From contig NZ_JADGEW010000004.1 of the NCBI RefSeq assembly GCF_016744155.1, positions 1 to 64,000 on the forward strand: DNA of 64,000 nucleotides, written 5' to 3'. The position numbers and the translations under genes are program-made. This DNA is from Amphritea sp. Lineage in GTDB: Bacteria > Pseudomonadota > Gammaproteobacteria > Pseudomonadales > Balneatricaceae. The notes beneath the pieces were generated by a model. That model was not told the origin of the DNA. It made no database searches and saw nothing but the letters and a program-made list of their open reading frames with translations. Of the stretch, positions 34,041 to 42,944 are shown piece after piece; position 1 is the stretch's first letter; each line of letters begins with the position of its first letter.

Positions 34041-35507
34041 ATGACATTAGAACTTAAAGACAGAGCGTTGCTCCGGACTCAGGCTTTTATCAATGGCCAG
34101 TGGGTTAATGCTGATAGTGGAGACACTTTTGCTGTTACTGATCCTGCTACGGGCGAACACCTGGCAGATATCGCCAGCGTAGGTGCAGATGAAACCCGCA
34201 GGGCCATCGAAGCGGCTCAAATCGCTATGTCTGAATGGAAGGCGTTGCCAGCAAAAGAACGCAGCGATGTGTTAGAAACGTGGTATCAGCTGATCATTGA
34301 AAGCACCGAAGATCTGGCGGTGATTATGACCGCAGAGCAGGGCAAGCCTTTGGCTGAGTCTCGTGGTGAGATCGCCTACGGTGCTTCGTTTATTAAGTGG
34401 TTTGCCGAAGAAGGGAAACGGGTTTACGGCGATATTATTCCTACCCCGCAGACAGATCGTCGTGGTGTTGTCGTTAAACAGCCTATTGGTGTGGTGGCTG
34501 CTATTACGCCCTGGAATTTCCCTAATGCGATGATTACCCGTAAAGCGGGTCCAGCTTTGGCGGTTGGTTGTGCCATTGTGTTGAAGCCTGCTGCTGAGAC
34601 GCCTTTGTCTGCATTGGCATTGGTTGAGTTGGCAAATCGTGCGGGTATGCCAGCAGGCCTGTTAAATGTGTTGCCTGGTATGGATGCGCCAGCGATCGGT
34701 GGAGAGATGACTTCGAATCCTATCGTTAAGAAGCTTACTTTCACCGGCTCTACACCGGTAGGTAAATTGCTGATGAAACAGTGCGCTGATACTGTTAAAC
34801 GAACGTCTATGGAGTTAGGTGGCAACGCACCGGTCATCATTTTTGATGATGCTGATCTTGATCTGGCCGTTGCGGGTGCTTTAACTGCTAAGTATCGTAA
34901 CTCTGGTCAAACCTGTATCTGTGCCAATCGTCTGTTAGTACAGGAAGGGATCTACGATGCTTTCGTTGAGAAATTTAGTGCTGCGGTCAGCGAGTTCCGG
35001 ATGGGTAATGGCTTTGATACCAACACCACGCATGGCCCGGTGATTACCGTGAAAGCGGCTAAAGATATCGATGCTAAAGTTAAGAATGCGATTGAAGAGG
35101 GCGCAACCGTAGTTATCGGTGGTCAGCCTGGTGAGCAGGGCCCCTGTTTCTATCAGCCTACCGTGTTGACTAACGTAAACCGTTCGATGCGCGTATTCCG
35201 GGAGGAGATCTTTGGCCCAGTAGCGCCAGTATTTAAATTCAGTACAGAAGCAGAGGCTGTGCAGATGGCCAATGATACTGAGTTTGGCCTGGCTGCTTAT
35301 GTTTATACCGAGAATATGGGCCGTAGCTGGCGCGTATCGGAAGCGATTGATTACGGTATGGTGGGTGTGAATGAAACCGCCATCAGCTCTGAAGTAATTC
35401 CGTTCGGCGGTGTTAAAGAGTCGGGGCAGGGCCGTGAAGGTTCTAAATATGGTCTGGATGATTATCTGGAAACCAAGTACATCTGTTTTGGCGCATTGCA
35501 GCGTTAA
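34041..35507 (+). CDS. gabD: Succinate-semialdehyde dehydrogenase
   Basis: A 488-residue aldehyde dehydrogenase of the GabD type. Motifs are ITPWNFPNAMITRKAGPAL, FTGSTPVGKLLM, the catalytic glutamate in SMELGGNAPVI and the catalytic cysteine in NSGQTCICANRLL near residue 288. It oxidises succinate semialdehyde to succinate with NAD(P). The next gene, 23 bases on, is a GABA:pyruvate-type transaminase that makes this semialdehyde, so the pair forms a GABA-to-succinate operon. Glutarate semialdehyde is an alternative substrate. Confidence 0.88.
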   Translation: MTLELKDRALLRTQAFINGQWVNADSGDTFAVTDPATGEHLADIASVGADETRRAIEAAQIAMSEWKALPAKERSDVLETWYQLIIESTEDLAVIMTAEQGKPLAESRGEIAYGASFIKWFAEEGKRVYGDIIPTPQTDRRGVVVKQPIGVVAAITPWNFPNAMITRKAGPALAVGCAIVLKPAAETPLSALALVELANRAGMPAGLLNVLPGMDAPAIGGEMTSNPIVKKLTFTGSTPVGKLLMKQCADTVKRTSMELGGNAPVIIFDDADLDLAVAGALTAKYRNSGQTCICANRLLVQEGIYDAFVEKFSAAVSEFRMGNGFDTNTTHGPVITVKAAKDIDAKVKNAIEEGATVVIGGQPGEQGPCFYQPTVLTNVNRSMRVFREEIFGPVAPVFKFSTEAEAVQMANDTEFGLAAYVYTENMGRSWRVSEAIDYGMVGVNETAISSEVIPFGGVKESGQGREGSKYGLDDYLETKYICFGALQR

Positions 35508-35530
35508 GCTGCGATTAGTGGAGAAGAATT

Positions 35531-36883
35531 ATGAGTAATATTATTTACCCAACGACTAACCTGAAAGCAACTGAAACCCTGGTTATAGAGCGGGGCGACG
35601 GCGCCTATGTTTATGACAACGAAGGTAATCAGTATCTGGAAGGGCTGGCAGGGCTGTGGTGTACTTCACTTGGTTACAACAACCGTGAACTGATAGACAC
35701 TGCGGCTGATCAGATGAGCAAGCTGTCCTACTCGCATATGTTCGGTGGTAAAACTCATCAAGTGGGCATCGATCTGTCCGAGAAGCTAACCGCAATGGTG
35801 CCGGTTGAGAATGCGAAGGTGTTTTTTGGTAACTCAGGAAGCGATGCTAACGATACCCATGTAAAGATGCTGCGCTATTACTTTAATGCCATCGGTAAGC
35901 CTGAAAAGTTTAAGATTATTGCCCGAGAGCGCTCTTATCATGGAGTGACGGTTGCCGCGGCGTCTCTGACCGGATTGCCACCTAATCATACCAATTTTGA
36001 TCTGCCGTTTGATGCTCTGGGTGTTCTGCGAACCGATGCTCCGCATTACTTCCGTGGTGCGCTAGTAGGTGAAACTGAAGAGCAGTTTGTGGACCGTATC
36101 GTTAATAATCTGGAACAACTGATCCTGAAAGAGGGCGCGGATACAATCGCAGCCTTCATCGCTGAACCTATTACCGGTGCCAGTGGCGTTATCGTTCCTC
36201 CAAAAGGTTACTACCAAAAGGTTCAGGCGGTACTAAACAAGTACGATATTCTGTTCTGGGCTGATGAAGTTATCACCGGCTTTGGCCGTACCGGTAATGA
36301 TTTTGGCTGTACCACTATGGGGATTGAAAGTCCTGCACTGATGACTCTGGCTAAGCAGCTTTCATCCGCCTACATGCCGATTAGTGCCTCTGTTATTCGC
36401 GGTGATATCTATGAAGCGATGATCGAGCCAAGCGCTAAAGTCGGCGTATTCGGTCACGGCTATACCTACTCAGGTCATCCGGTAGCTGCTGCAGTTGCGC
36501 TGAAAACACTGGAAATCTACGAGCGCGATAATATCTTCGGCCATGCCGCTACATTGGGCGAGTATATGCAGAAACGTCTGCATGAATTCGCCGATCATCC
36601 GCTGGTGGGTGAAGTGCGTGGCGAAGGTATGATTGGTGCTGTGGAGATGGTTGCTGATAAGCGCTCTGGTGCGAGCTTTGAGGGCGGCGCAGTGGGTACT
36701 TTTGCGATGCAGTCATGTCAGAAGCACGGCATGATTACCCGTTCTGTTGCGGGTAATTCACTGGCATTCTGTCCGCCGTTGATTGTTACTGAAGCACAGA
36801 TCGATGAGATGATTGAAAAGCTGGGTAAAGCGCTGGATGAAACGCTGGACTTCGTTACCCGTGAAGGCTTGATTGCTGCTTAA
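35531..36883 (+). CDS. Class III aminotransferase, GABA:pyruvate type
   Basis: A 450-residue PLP enzyme. Motifs FFGNSGSDANDTHVKMLRYY, ARERSYHGVTVAAASLTG and SSAYMPISAS closely follow plant GABA:pyruvate transaminase (POP2) as I recall it. The PLP lysine is in TLAKQLSSAY near residue 281. The bacterial putrescine:pyruvate transaminase SpuC is related, so putrescine cannot be excluded. The gene follows gabD with a GGAGAAG ribosome site. Together they would convert GABA to succinate using pyruvate as amino acceptor and releasing alanine. Confidence 0.82.
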   Translation: MSNIIYPTTNLKATETLVIERGDGAYVYDNEGNQYLEGLAGLWCTSLGYNNRELIDTAADQMSKLSYSHMFGGKTHQVGIDLSEKLTAMVPVENAKVFFGNSGSDANDTHVKMLRYYFNAIGKPEKFKIIARERSYHGVTVAAASLTGLPPNHTNFDLPFDALGVLRTDAPHYFRGALVGETEEQFVDRIVNNLEQLILKEGADTIAAFIAEPITGASGVIVPPKGYYQKVQAVLNKYDILFWADEVITGFGRTGNDFGCTTMGIESPALMTLAKQLSSAYMPISASVIRGDIYEAMIEPSAKVGVFGHGYTYSGHPVAAAVALKTLEIYERDNIFGHAATLGEYMQKRLHEFADHPLVGEVRGEGMIGAVEMVADKRSGASFEGGAVGTFAMQSCQKHGMITRSVAGNSLAFCPPLIVTEAQIDEMIEKLGKALDETLDFVTREGLIAA

Positions 36884-37042
36884 TACAGTATTGAATAGCG
36901 TTTAATACTTTCTTGCACGATCGGGTCGGTTTGGAACTGGCTTGCCCGATGACCTCTACAGTTCCATTGCAACTTACATTCGCTGTTGGAATGGTTGAGT
37001 TGTTTCTTGTCGAGCACTGGTCCTAACGGATCTCTTTGTTTG

Positions 37043-37065
37043 GGGGCTTTATGCCCCTTTTTTTT
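37043..37065 (+). terminator. Terminator after the gabD operon
   Basis: GGGGC-TTTAT-GCCCC followed by eight T residues, 160 bases after the aminotransferase stop. The rest of the 363-base gap 36884-37246 shows no gene; its last part carries the recQ promoter. A 73-codon frame from 37036 to 37257 overlaps the terminator and is not believed. Confidence 0.85.
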
Positions 37066-37246
37066 GTCTTTTTACTAAGCCCTATTTTGAGTCGAATCAA
37101 CGGATTCAGTGAAACGGTAGCAGTGTTCGTGGAAGTGGTTATACTGCGAAACATTGAACTGCTGTTGTTCTTGAGTCAGTACCAAGCTGAGCAGATATGC
37201 GCTAACCCCATTAAAGCTTATAAATGGACTTACGACGAGTACTCAG

Positions 37247-39184
37247 ATGACAATTGACCTGCACTCCCCACTTAAACAATTTTTTGGTTTTGACCAGTTC
37301 CGCCAGGGGCAGGAGCAAACGGTCAGTCAGCTGCTCAATGGCAACTCTTCGCTAGCCATCTTTCCCACCGGCTCGGGTAAATCACTTTGTTATCAGTTAA
37401 CCGCAACACAGCTTCCGCATCTAACGCTGGTGGTGTCTCCTCTGTTGGCGCTGATGAAAGATCAGTTAGAGTTTCTGGCCCAAAAGGGCATTCCTGCCGC
37501 CAGTATTGATTCAACACTAACACCGGACCAGAACCGCCAGGTGATGAGTGATATACGTAACGGCACAACGAAAATTCTGATGGTATCGGTGGAGCGGTTT
37601 AAGAATGAACGTTTCCGACAGTTTATTCAGTCAGTTCCGGTATCAATGCTGGTGGTAGATGAAGCACACTGTATCTCTGAGTGGGGTCATAACTTTCGAC
37701 CAGACTACCTTAAACTACCTGCTTATAGAGAAGCGCTTAATATCCCTTTGGTGTTGTTGTTAACGGCCACCGCAACACGGCAAGTAAAGCTGGATATGGC
37801 GCAAAAGTTTGATATTAGTGAAGAGCATATTGTTCAGACAGGTTTCTATCGTCCAAATCTAGACCTGACGGTACTGCCGGTCTCCAGTGCGGGTAAAAAT
37901 AGTCAGTTGTTGCAATCGATCAGGGAACAGCAGGGGCCGGGTATCGTCTATGTGACTTTGCAACACAGCGCTGAGCAGGTTGCAGGATTTCTGCTTCAGC
38001 AGGGAATTAACGCTAGCGCCTATCATGCGGGTTTTGAAGATCAGAAACGTCAAAAGATCCAGTCTGATTTTATGTCCGGTCGCATTAATGTTGTGGTGGC
38101 GACCATCGCCTTTGGTATGGGGATTGATAAAAGTAATATCCGCTTCGTTATACATTATGACCTGCCTAAATCGATTGAAAACTACAGTCAGGAGATCGGT
38201 CGGGCGGGGCGGGACGGATTGCCATCTAACTGCATCACGCTGGCTAATTTGGACGGTTTGAATACGGTCGAAAATTTTGTCTATGGAGATACTCCCGAAC
38301 TCAGTGGCATCGAGCATGTTCTGGATAATATCCGCAATGAGTGTCAGAGCAGTCAGTGGGAATTACAGCTACATGGGCTGTCTACTGCCAGTAATATCCG
38401 TCAGTTACCGATGAAAACCTTGCTTGTGCAACTAGAGTTGCTAGGTGTTCTGCAGCCGTTGTACGCCTATTTTGCCGATTTCAAATATAAATTATTACAG
38501 CCTGAGAGCCAGATACTAGAAGGCTTTAACGGTGAGCGAAAAGATTTTTTATCTTCAGTCTTTGCTAATACTCAGTTTAAACGAGTCTGGGGAGCCCTGG
38601 AATTTGAGGCTCTGTTCAGGGCTTATAACTGTGACCGTAAACGGGTTGTTTCGGCGCTGGACTACTTGCAAGAGCAGCGTCTGATCGAACTTGAAACAAA
38701 GAAAATTACTGAGGTATTTCAGATAAATCTGGCAGCGTTAGCTGATCCTGAACTGGGACAAAGACTATATGAGTATTTTGCGGATAAAGAAGAAAAAGAG
38801 ATAAAACGCATCGCTGCACTGATCAGTTTCTTTGAGCTCGATAGCTGTTTGAGTCGTAACCTCTCGATCTATTTTGATGACCACGAAAGTGCTGAAAACT
38901 GCGGGCACTGTTCCTCGTGCAGAGGCTTGTCAGCACGTCTGGAATACTCAGTATCACCCAGCTGGCCTTCCGATGAACAACTCCAGAGTTATCTCTCTGG
39001 GTTGCGACAGCACCTCGCTGCGAAGCATTCAGAGACTATTTCGATTGATACCCAGTGTCGTTTCCTGGCGGGTATCAGTGTGCCGTTGTTTGCCCGTAAC
39101 AAAGTTCGACAGTTGAGTGGCTTTGGGAGTTGCGAAAGTCTGAGATACGCTGATATTCTTAAAAAGGTCGAGTCATTGGGGTAA
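37247..39184 (+). CDS. recQ: RecQ-like ATP-dependent DNA helicase
   Basis: A 645-residue superfamily 2 helicase. Walker A reads PTGSGKSLCYQL, the DEAH box is VVDEAHCISEWGH, and motif VI is YSQEIGRAGRDG. The zinc-binding cysteines appear late, in CGHCSSCRG with an upstream Cys. RecQ unwinds 3' overhang and forked DNA in repair. The C-terminal 80 residues do not read like a normal HRDC domain, and spacing differs from the 609-residue E. coli protein, so this may be a second, divergent RecQ. The start ATG at 37247 gives the standard N-terminus (LKQFFGFDQFRQGQ). Confidence 0.87.
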   Translation: MTIDLHSPLKQFFGFDQFRQGQEQTVSQLLNGNSSLAIFPTGSGKSLCYQLTATQLPHLTLVVSPLLALMKDQLEFLAQKGIPAASIDSTLTPDQNRQVMSDIRNGTTKILMVSVERFKNERFRQFIQSVPVSMLVVDEAHCISEWGHNFRPDYLKLPAYREALNIPLVLLLTATATRQVKLDMAQKFDISEEHIVQTGFYRPNLDLTVLPVSSAGKNSQLLQSIREQQGPGIVYVTLQHSAEQVAGFLLQQGINASAYHAGFEDQKRQKIQSDFMSGRINVVVATIAFGMGIDKSNIRFVIHYDLPKSIENYSQEIGRAGRDGLPSNCITLANLDGLNTVENFVYGDTPELSGIEHVLDNIRNECQSSQWELQLHGLSTASNIRQLPMKTLLVQLELLGVLQPLYAYFADFKYKLLQPESQILEGFNGERKDFLSSVFANTQFKRVWGALEFEALFRAYNCDRKRVVSALDYLQEQRLIELETKKITEVFQINLAALADPELGQRLYEYFADKEEKEIKRIAALISFFELDSCLSRNLSIYFDDHESAENCGHCSSCRGLSARLEYSVSPSWPSDEQLQSYLSGLRQHLAAKHSETISIDTQCRFLAGISVPLFARNKVRQLSGFGSCESLRYADILKKVESLG

Positions 39185-39274
39185 AGCAAGGGAAGGATTT
39201 AACCTTAACGTTAATCGCGTAAAAGTGATGCTGCAGAAGAGTGACATAAAATAACGGTTTATATCACTGCTTCA

Positions 39275-39478
39275 TTAGAGAGCATAACGTCGGTGTTTAC
39301 GAAGCTGACATAAGGTCAGAATCTCATTTTTTTCATCATCTGATGCCTGGTGCCAGTTTAGAATCTCTTCAAGTGAACGATAACACCCCATACAGATGTC
39401 TTTTTCATCTAAACAGCAGTTGCGGACACAAGGAGAGTTCGCAACTTCAGATGCACTGCTGAAATTAGATTTTGTCAT
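39275..39478 (-). CDS. DUF1289 small cysteine protein
   Basis: A 67-residue protein with the DUF1289 signature SPCVRNCCLDEKDICMGCYR followed by a tryptophan-containing helix. The four conserved cysteines suggest a metal or Fe-S site. Members are common in proteobacteria and have no proven function. It is convergent with recQ, ending 90 bases from it. Confidence 0.85.
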   Translation of the reverse strand: MTKSNFSSASEVANSPCVRNCCLDEKDICMGCYRSLEEILNWHQASDDEKNEILTLCQLRKHRRYAL

Positions 39479-39986
39479 ATGGGCTACTCAAAATGACTGT
39501 ATTAGAATAGTAAAGGCGCCTCAGAGTTAACTTCGCTTCAGAAACATACCCGCGTTAAAAACCTTCAATCAAACCAGCAATACTTCGATACTAGCAAAAT
39601 TACAGCTTTAGTCCCGGTCTTTAGGGATCAAGTAAGAGTGCTTTCCAGATAATTGACTGAATCATAGCTACTATCAACCGTATACCCATAGGCTAGCTGA
39701 ATATTCATCTTCTTGCCTATCTGATGCCTTGTTTAATCAGGCTCAAATTCTGGTAGACACTTTTAAAGTAAGCAAGGCTAGAGGGCGAGTGTAAGCATAG
39801 TAGTAACGACTCGGATTAAAATACTGAGCAGCAAGGGGGTCGATAGAAAAGGCCTGGATAGAGAACCCATTTTTTGATTTATAAAGCGCTCAAAGTATCT
39901 ATATATCGAATAAAAACGAATTATATATTGCTATATCGCGATTTAACGATATTATGATTGAGAGATAAACGCTATAGAGGAATTGT
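39479..39986. promoter_or_regulatory. 508-base gap with an ArsR-type operator
   Basis: No gene is visible. Just before the ArsR start, an A/T-rich imperfect dyad (ATATATCG...CGAATTATATAT, 39901-39928) and a perfect dyad ATATCG-N8-CGATAT (39933-39952) overlap the likely promoter. They are probable binding sites for the ArsR protein encoded next to them. Confidence 0.5.
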
Positions 39987-40292
39987 ATGAGCTCTACCGA
40001 ACTCGATGAGATGATCAAAGCGCTGTCGCACCCGGTGCGTAGAGATATTCTAAATTGGTTAAAACAACCTGAGCTGTATTTTTCAGATCAGGAGCACCCA
40101 CTAAGTTTCGGCGTTTGTGCGGGTTTGATCGACCAGAAAACAGGTCTGTCACAGTCCACAGTTTCAGCTCATCTTGCAACTCTGCAGCGGGCTGGTTTTA
40201 TCAGTAGAAAAAAAGTAGGTCAGTGGAATTTCTTCGCCCGTAATGAAGAGATTATTAAGCAATTTTTGTCGCGTTTAAATGAACAGCTTTAA
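39987..40292 (+). CDS. ArsR-family repressor
   Basis: A 101-residue single-domain winged-helix protein, with ALSHPVRRDILNWL at the N-terminus and the recognition helix in GLSQSTVSAHLATLQRAG. ArsR-family repressors leave DNA when bound by metal or by thiol-reactive compounds. It lies 62 bases ahead of an alkene reductase, so an electrophile-sensing role, parallel to NemR for NemA in E. coli, is likely. A cysteine occurs in FGVCAGL, a possible sensor site. Confidence 0.87.
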   Translation: MSSTELDEMIKALSHPVRRDILNWLKQPELYFSDQEHPLSFGVCAGLIDQKTGLSQSTVSAHLATLQRAGFISRKKVGQWNFFARNEEIIKQFLSRLNEQL

Positions 40293-40354
40293 TTGAATAA
40301 CTTTTATTAATGCTTTTCTTCAGACCCGCTCTTAACAAATTACCGGAGTTATCG

Positions 40355-41407
40355 ATGCCAACTTTATTTGATCCAGTTACTTTGGGTGATCTGACCCTGA
40401 AAAACCGTATTGTAATGTCACCTTTAACCCGTGGCCGTGCGGATGAAGGGCGGGTGCCAAACGCATTAATGGCTGAGTATTATGCCCAGCGTAGCAGTGC
40501 CGGTCTGATTCTCTCTGAAGCAACCTCGGTTACACCTATGGGGATAGGTTACCCTAATACACCGGGAATCTGGTCTGATGAGCAGGTGCAAGGCTGGAAG
40601 CTGGTCACCGATGCTATCCATCAGGCGGGTGGACGTATATTTCTTCAACTATGGCATGTAGGTCGCGTGTCAGACCCTATTTATTTGAATGGTGAGTTGC
40701 CGGTCGCGCCAAGTGCTGTACGCCCAGAAGGGCATGTCAGTCTGATGCGTCCAATAAAGGATTTCGTACAACCTCGTGCCTTAACACTGAGTGAGATTAA
40801 AGAGGTTGTAGAAACGTTTCGTCAGGGTGCGATTAATGCAAAAGCCGCCGGTTTTGACGGTGTACATGTGCATGGGGCGAACGGTTATCTGCTGGATCAG
40901 TTCCTGCAGGATAAAACTAACCTGCGGGATGATGAGTACGGTGGTTCACTGGAAAATCGTGCCCGCCTGTTATTAGAAGTTACGGATGCTTGTATCGATG
41001 TTTGGGATAAGGATCGGGTTGCTGTACATCTGTCTCCACGGATGGATGCTCATGATATGGGCGACTCAAACCCTGTCGAGACCTTTAGCTATGTAGCGAC
41101 TGAGCTGGGTAAACGGAGCATCGCCTTTATTTCGACCCGTGAACATGATGCAGAGGACAGCTTAACGCCATTGTTAAAAGAGTTGTTTGCTGGCCCGGTA
41201 ATCGCTAATGAACAGTTCAATAAGGTTAAGGGTAATCAGTGGTTGGCGGATGGTAAAGCCGATGCTATTGCGTTCGGTGTACCATTTATTGCCAATCCGG
41301 ATCTGCCAAAACGTCTGGAATTGGATGAGGAACAGAACACGCCGCGCCCCGAACTGTTTCATGTCCAGGGAGCAGAGGGCTACACGGATTACCCATCGCT
41401 GGGATGA
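40355..41407 (+). CDS. nemA: Old yellow enzyme-type alkene reductase
   Basis: A 350-residue FMN-dependent TIM-barrel enzyme. MPTLFDPVTLGDLTLKNRIV, the segment HGANGYLLDQFLQD and DEYGGSLENRARLL are typical of NemA/OYE proteins. These reduce activated C=C bonds, N-ethylmaleimide and nitro compounds with NADPH. The ATG at 40355 has GGAG ten bases upstream; the upstream extension to 40310 lacks homology. The ArsR gene before it forms the regulatory pair. Confidence 0.88.
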   Translation: MPTLFDPVTLGDLTLKNRIVMSPLTRGRADEGRVPNALMAEYYAQRSSAGLILSEATSVTPMGIGYPNTPGIWSDEQVQGWKLVTDAIHQAGGRIFLQLWHVGRVSDPIYLNGELPVAPSAVRPEGHVSLMRPIKDFVQPRALTLSEIKEVVETFRQGAINAKAAGFDGVHVHGANGYLLDQFLQDKTNLRDDEYGGSLENRARLLLEVTDACIDVWDKDRVAVHLSPRMDAHDMGDSNPVETFSYVATELGKRSIAFISTREHDAEDSLTPLLKELFAGPVIANEQFNKVKGNQWLADGKADAIAFGVPFIANPDLPKRLELDEEQNTPRPELFHVQGAEGYTDYPSLG

Positions 41408-41430
41408 GTCAGTCTGTTGAGTGAATAAAA

Positions 41431-41457
41431 AGGCCTGCTTGATGCAGGCCTTTTTTT
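41431..41457 (+). terminator. Terminator after nemA
   Basis: Perfect eight-base stem AGGCCTGC/GCAGGCCT, five-base loop and seven T residues, 23 bases after the stop of the alkene reductase. Confidence 0.9.
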
Positions 41458-41606
41458 ATATAAATAAGCATTGTTTTAGTTGTATAAGCGCTGATAATCC
41501 AGCTCAATATGAGCGTTACTATGCGCTGTGCACCGATCCGAATTTGATTCAGTCGGATTTGAATATTGAAAACTATTAGCTGAAGAGAAAAACGAAAAAT
41601 ATTCTT

Positions 41607-42266
41607 ATGGAAAATAATATCCTGGCGACTATCGAGTGGCTACAACTGTTGGGTAGTACCCCTCTGGAAATTATAGCAACTGTGAGCGCTATTCTGGGGG
41701 TTATTCTGATTGCCCGGCAGAGCATTTGGGGTTGGCCGTTGGGTATCCTGTGGGCGTCAATCTCCGCATGGTTGGCGATTACCGAGTGGCAGTTAGTTTC
41801 CGATGGCATTCTTTACCTTACTTATATCCCGATTCAGCTGTACTGCTGGAGGGTCTGGGCTAAAGGGAGTGCGGCTCGAGAGGAGGCCTCTTTTGTTCCG
41901 GTATGGCTAGCCAGAGATAAGCAGTTGGCTCTGTTTTTTGCCACAGTTCTCTGTATCGCTGGGTGGGGCTTTGGTATAACGGCATTGGCAGCAAAGGTTA
42001 GTTGGATTCCTCAACCCTCGTTGTTGTGGCTTGATTCTGTCACTACCGTATTAAGCTTTTTTGCTCAGTTCCTTCAGGCACGTAAACGGATGGAAAACTG
42101 GGTCGGCTGGTGTATCGTCAATGTGCTTGGTATTTACATCTACTGGGTTAAAGGCGCGCCTATATACTCCTTCCAATATGCAATTTTTCTGGGTCTGGGG
42201 ATCTATGGCTGGATTCAGTGGCACAGGTCTCTTAAAGCTCAACCCTTGGCGAGCGACCTTTCCTAA
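41607..42266 (+). CDS. pnuC: PnuC-family nicotinamide riboside transporter
   Basis: A 219-residue protein with seven hydrophobic segments. TPLEIIATVSAILGVILIAR and QSIWGWPLGILWASI match the start of PnuC. These carriers take up nicotinamide riboside by facilitated diffusion, trapped by phosphorylation. The next gene overlaps by one base (TAATG) and encodes a kinase of the right kind. No ribosome site stands out before 41607, so the exact start is uncertain. Confidence 0.87.
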   Translation: MENNILATIEWLQLLGSTPLEIIATVSAILGVILIARQSIWGWPLGILWASISAWLAITEWQLVSDGILYLTYIPIQLYCWRVWAKGSAAREEASFVPVWLARDKQLALFFATVLCIAGWGFGITALAAKVSWIPQPSLLWLDSVTTVLSFFAQFLQARKRMENWVGWCIVNVLGIYIYWVKGAPIYSFQYAIFLGLGIYGWIQWHRSLKAQPLASDLS

Positions 42267-42802
42267 TGAGGATTGTTATTACAGGTGCGGAATCATCCGG
42301 GAAAAGTACTATTGCAGAGCACCTGGGCAGACAATTCAATCTGCCTTATGCACTGGAGTATGCTCGCTGTTATCTGGAAGAAAATGGCCCTGACTATGAC
42401 CTTGAACTGCTGATTCGATTGAGCGGATTACATCGGGACTATCAACAGACAGAGGTTGATCCTGTTGCGCCAATGGGTATTTTCGATACTGATATGATCA
42501 ATTATAAAATCTGGGCTGAAGAGGTTTTTGGGCATTGCCCTGGGCAGATTATCGAGGGGATTGAGAAAGAGTCATCCCACGTCTATCTGCTATGTATGCC
42601 CGATCTTCCCTGGAAGCCTGACTTGTTGCGGGAGAACCCAGACGATCGTGAGATGCTTTATCAGCGCCATTTGAGTGAGATTAAGCGGCTTAACCGGCCC
42701 TATGCGGTAGTGGAGGGGGTGGAGGGGGTGGGTCTGCAACGATTAGCGAATGCTGAAGCGGCTGTAGAGTGTCTGATGGCAGAGCAGGCGGCTAAAGCCT
42801 AA
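42266..42802 (+). CDS. NadR-type ribosylnicotinamide kinase
   Basis: A 178-residue P-loop kinase with Walker A GAESSGKST and Asp-containing FDTDMINYKIWAE. It corresponds to the C-terminal kinase domain of NadR and lacks the NMN adenylyltransferase and HTH domains. It would phosphorylate nicotinamide riboside brought in by PnuC to NMN. The start overlaps the pnuC stop (TAATG), implying translational coupling. Confidence 0.83.
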   Translation: MRIVITGAESSGKSTIAEHLGRQFNLPYALEYARCYLEENGPDYDLELLIRLSGLHRDYQQTEVDPVAPMGIFDTDMINYKIWAEEVFGHCPGQIIEGIEKESSHVYLLCMPDLPWKPDLLRENPDDREMLYQRHLSEIKRLNRPYAVVEGVEGVGLQRLANAEAAVECLMAEQAAKA

Positions 42803-42840
42803 GCCTATTTAGAGTATATAACTGTTCTTTAGCCATAAAA

Positions 42841-42863
42841 AAACGCACCGAGGTGCGTTTTTT
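42841..42863. terminator. Bidirectional terminator
   Basis: Perfect eight-base stem AAACGCAC/GTGCGTTT with a CGAG loop and T runs on both strands. It separates the convergent kinase and D-amino-acid transaminase genes. Confidence 0.88.
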
Positions 42864-42944
42864 GAGAGTCAGTTATCGGCTAAATCGTCTGCTTAATCGC
42901 AGGACTTAATAGCCGTGCTTGCCAGTAGTACTTACTAGCAGTGC

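Noticed and set aside
33904-34047. N-terminal extension of the LysR gene at 32980
   Set aside because: Would overlap the divergent gabD start; LysR proteins begin near the chosen ATG at 33903.
37036-37257. 73-codon hydrophobic frame before recQ
   Set aside because: Begins inside the terminator T run and overlaps the recQ start; hydrophobicity comes from the T-rich stretch.
41442-41579. 45-codon frame between nemA terminator and pnuC, ending in a protein-like stretch
   Set aside because: Its only ATG is within the terminator hairpin and there is no ribosome site. It could be a gene remnant but is too short to support.
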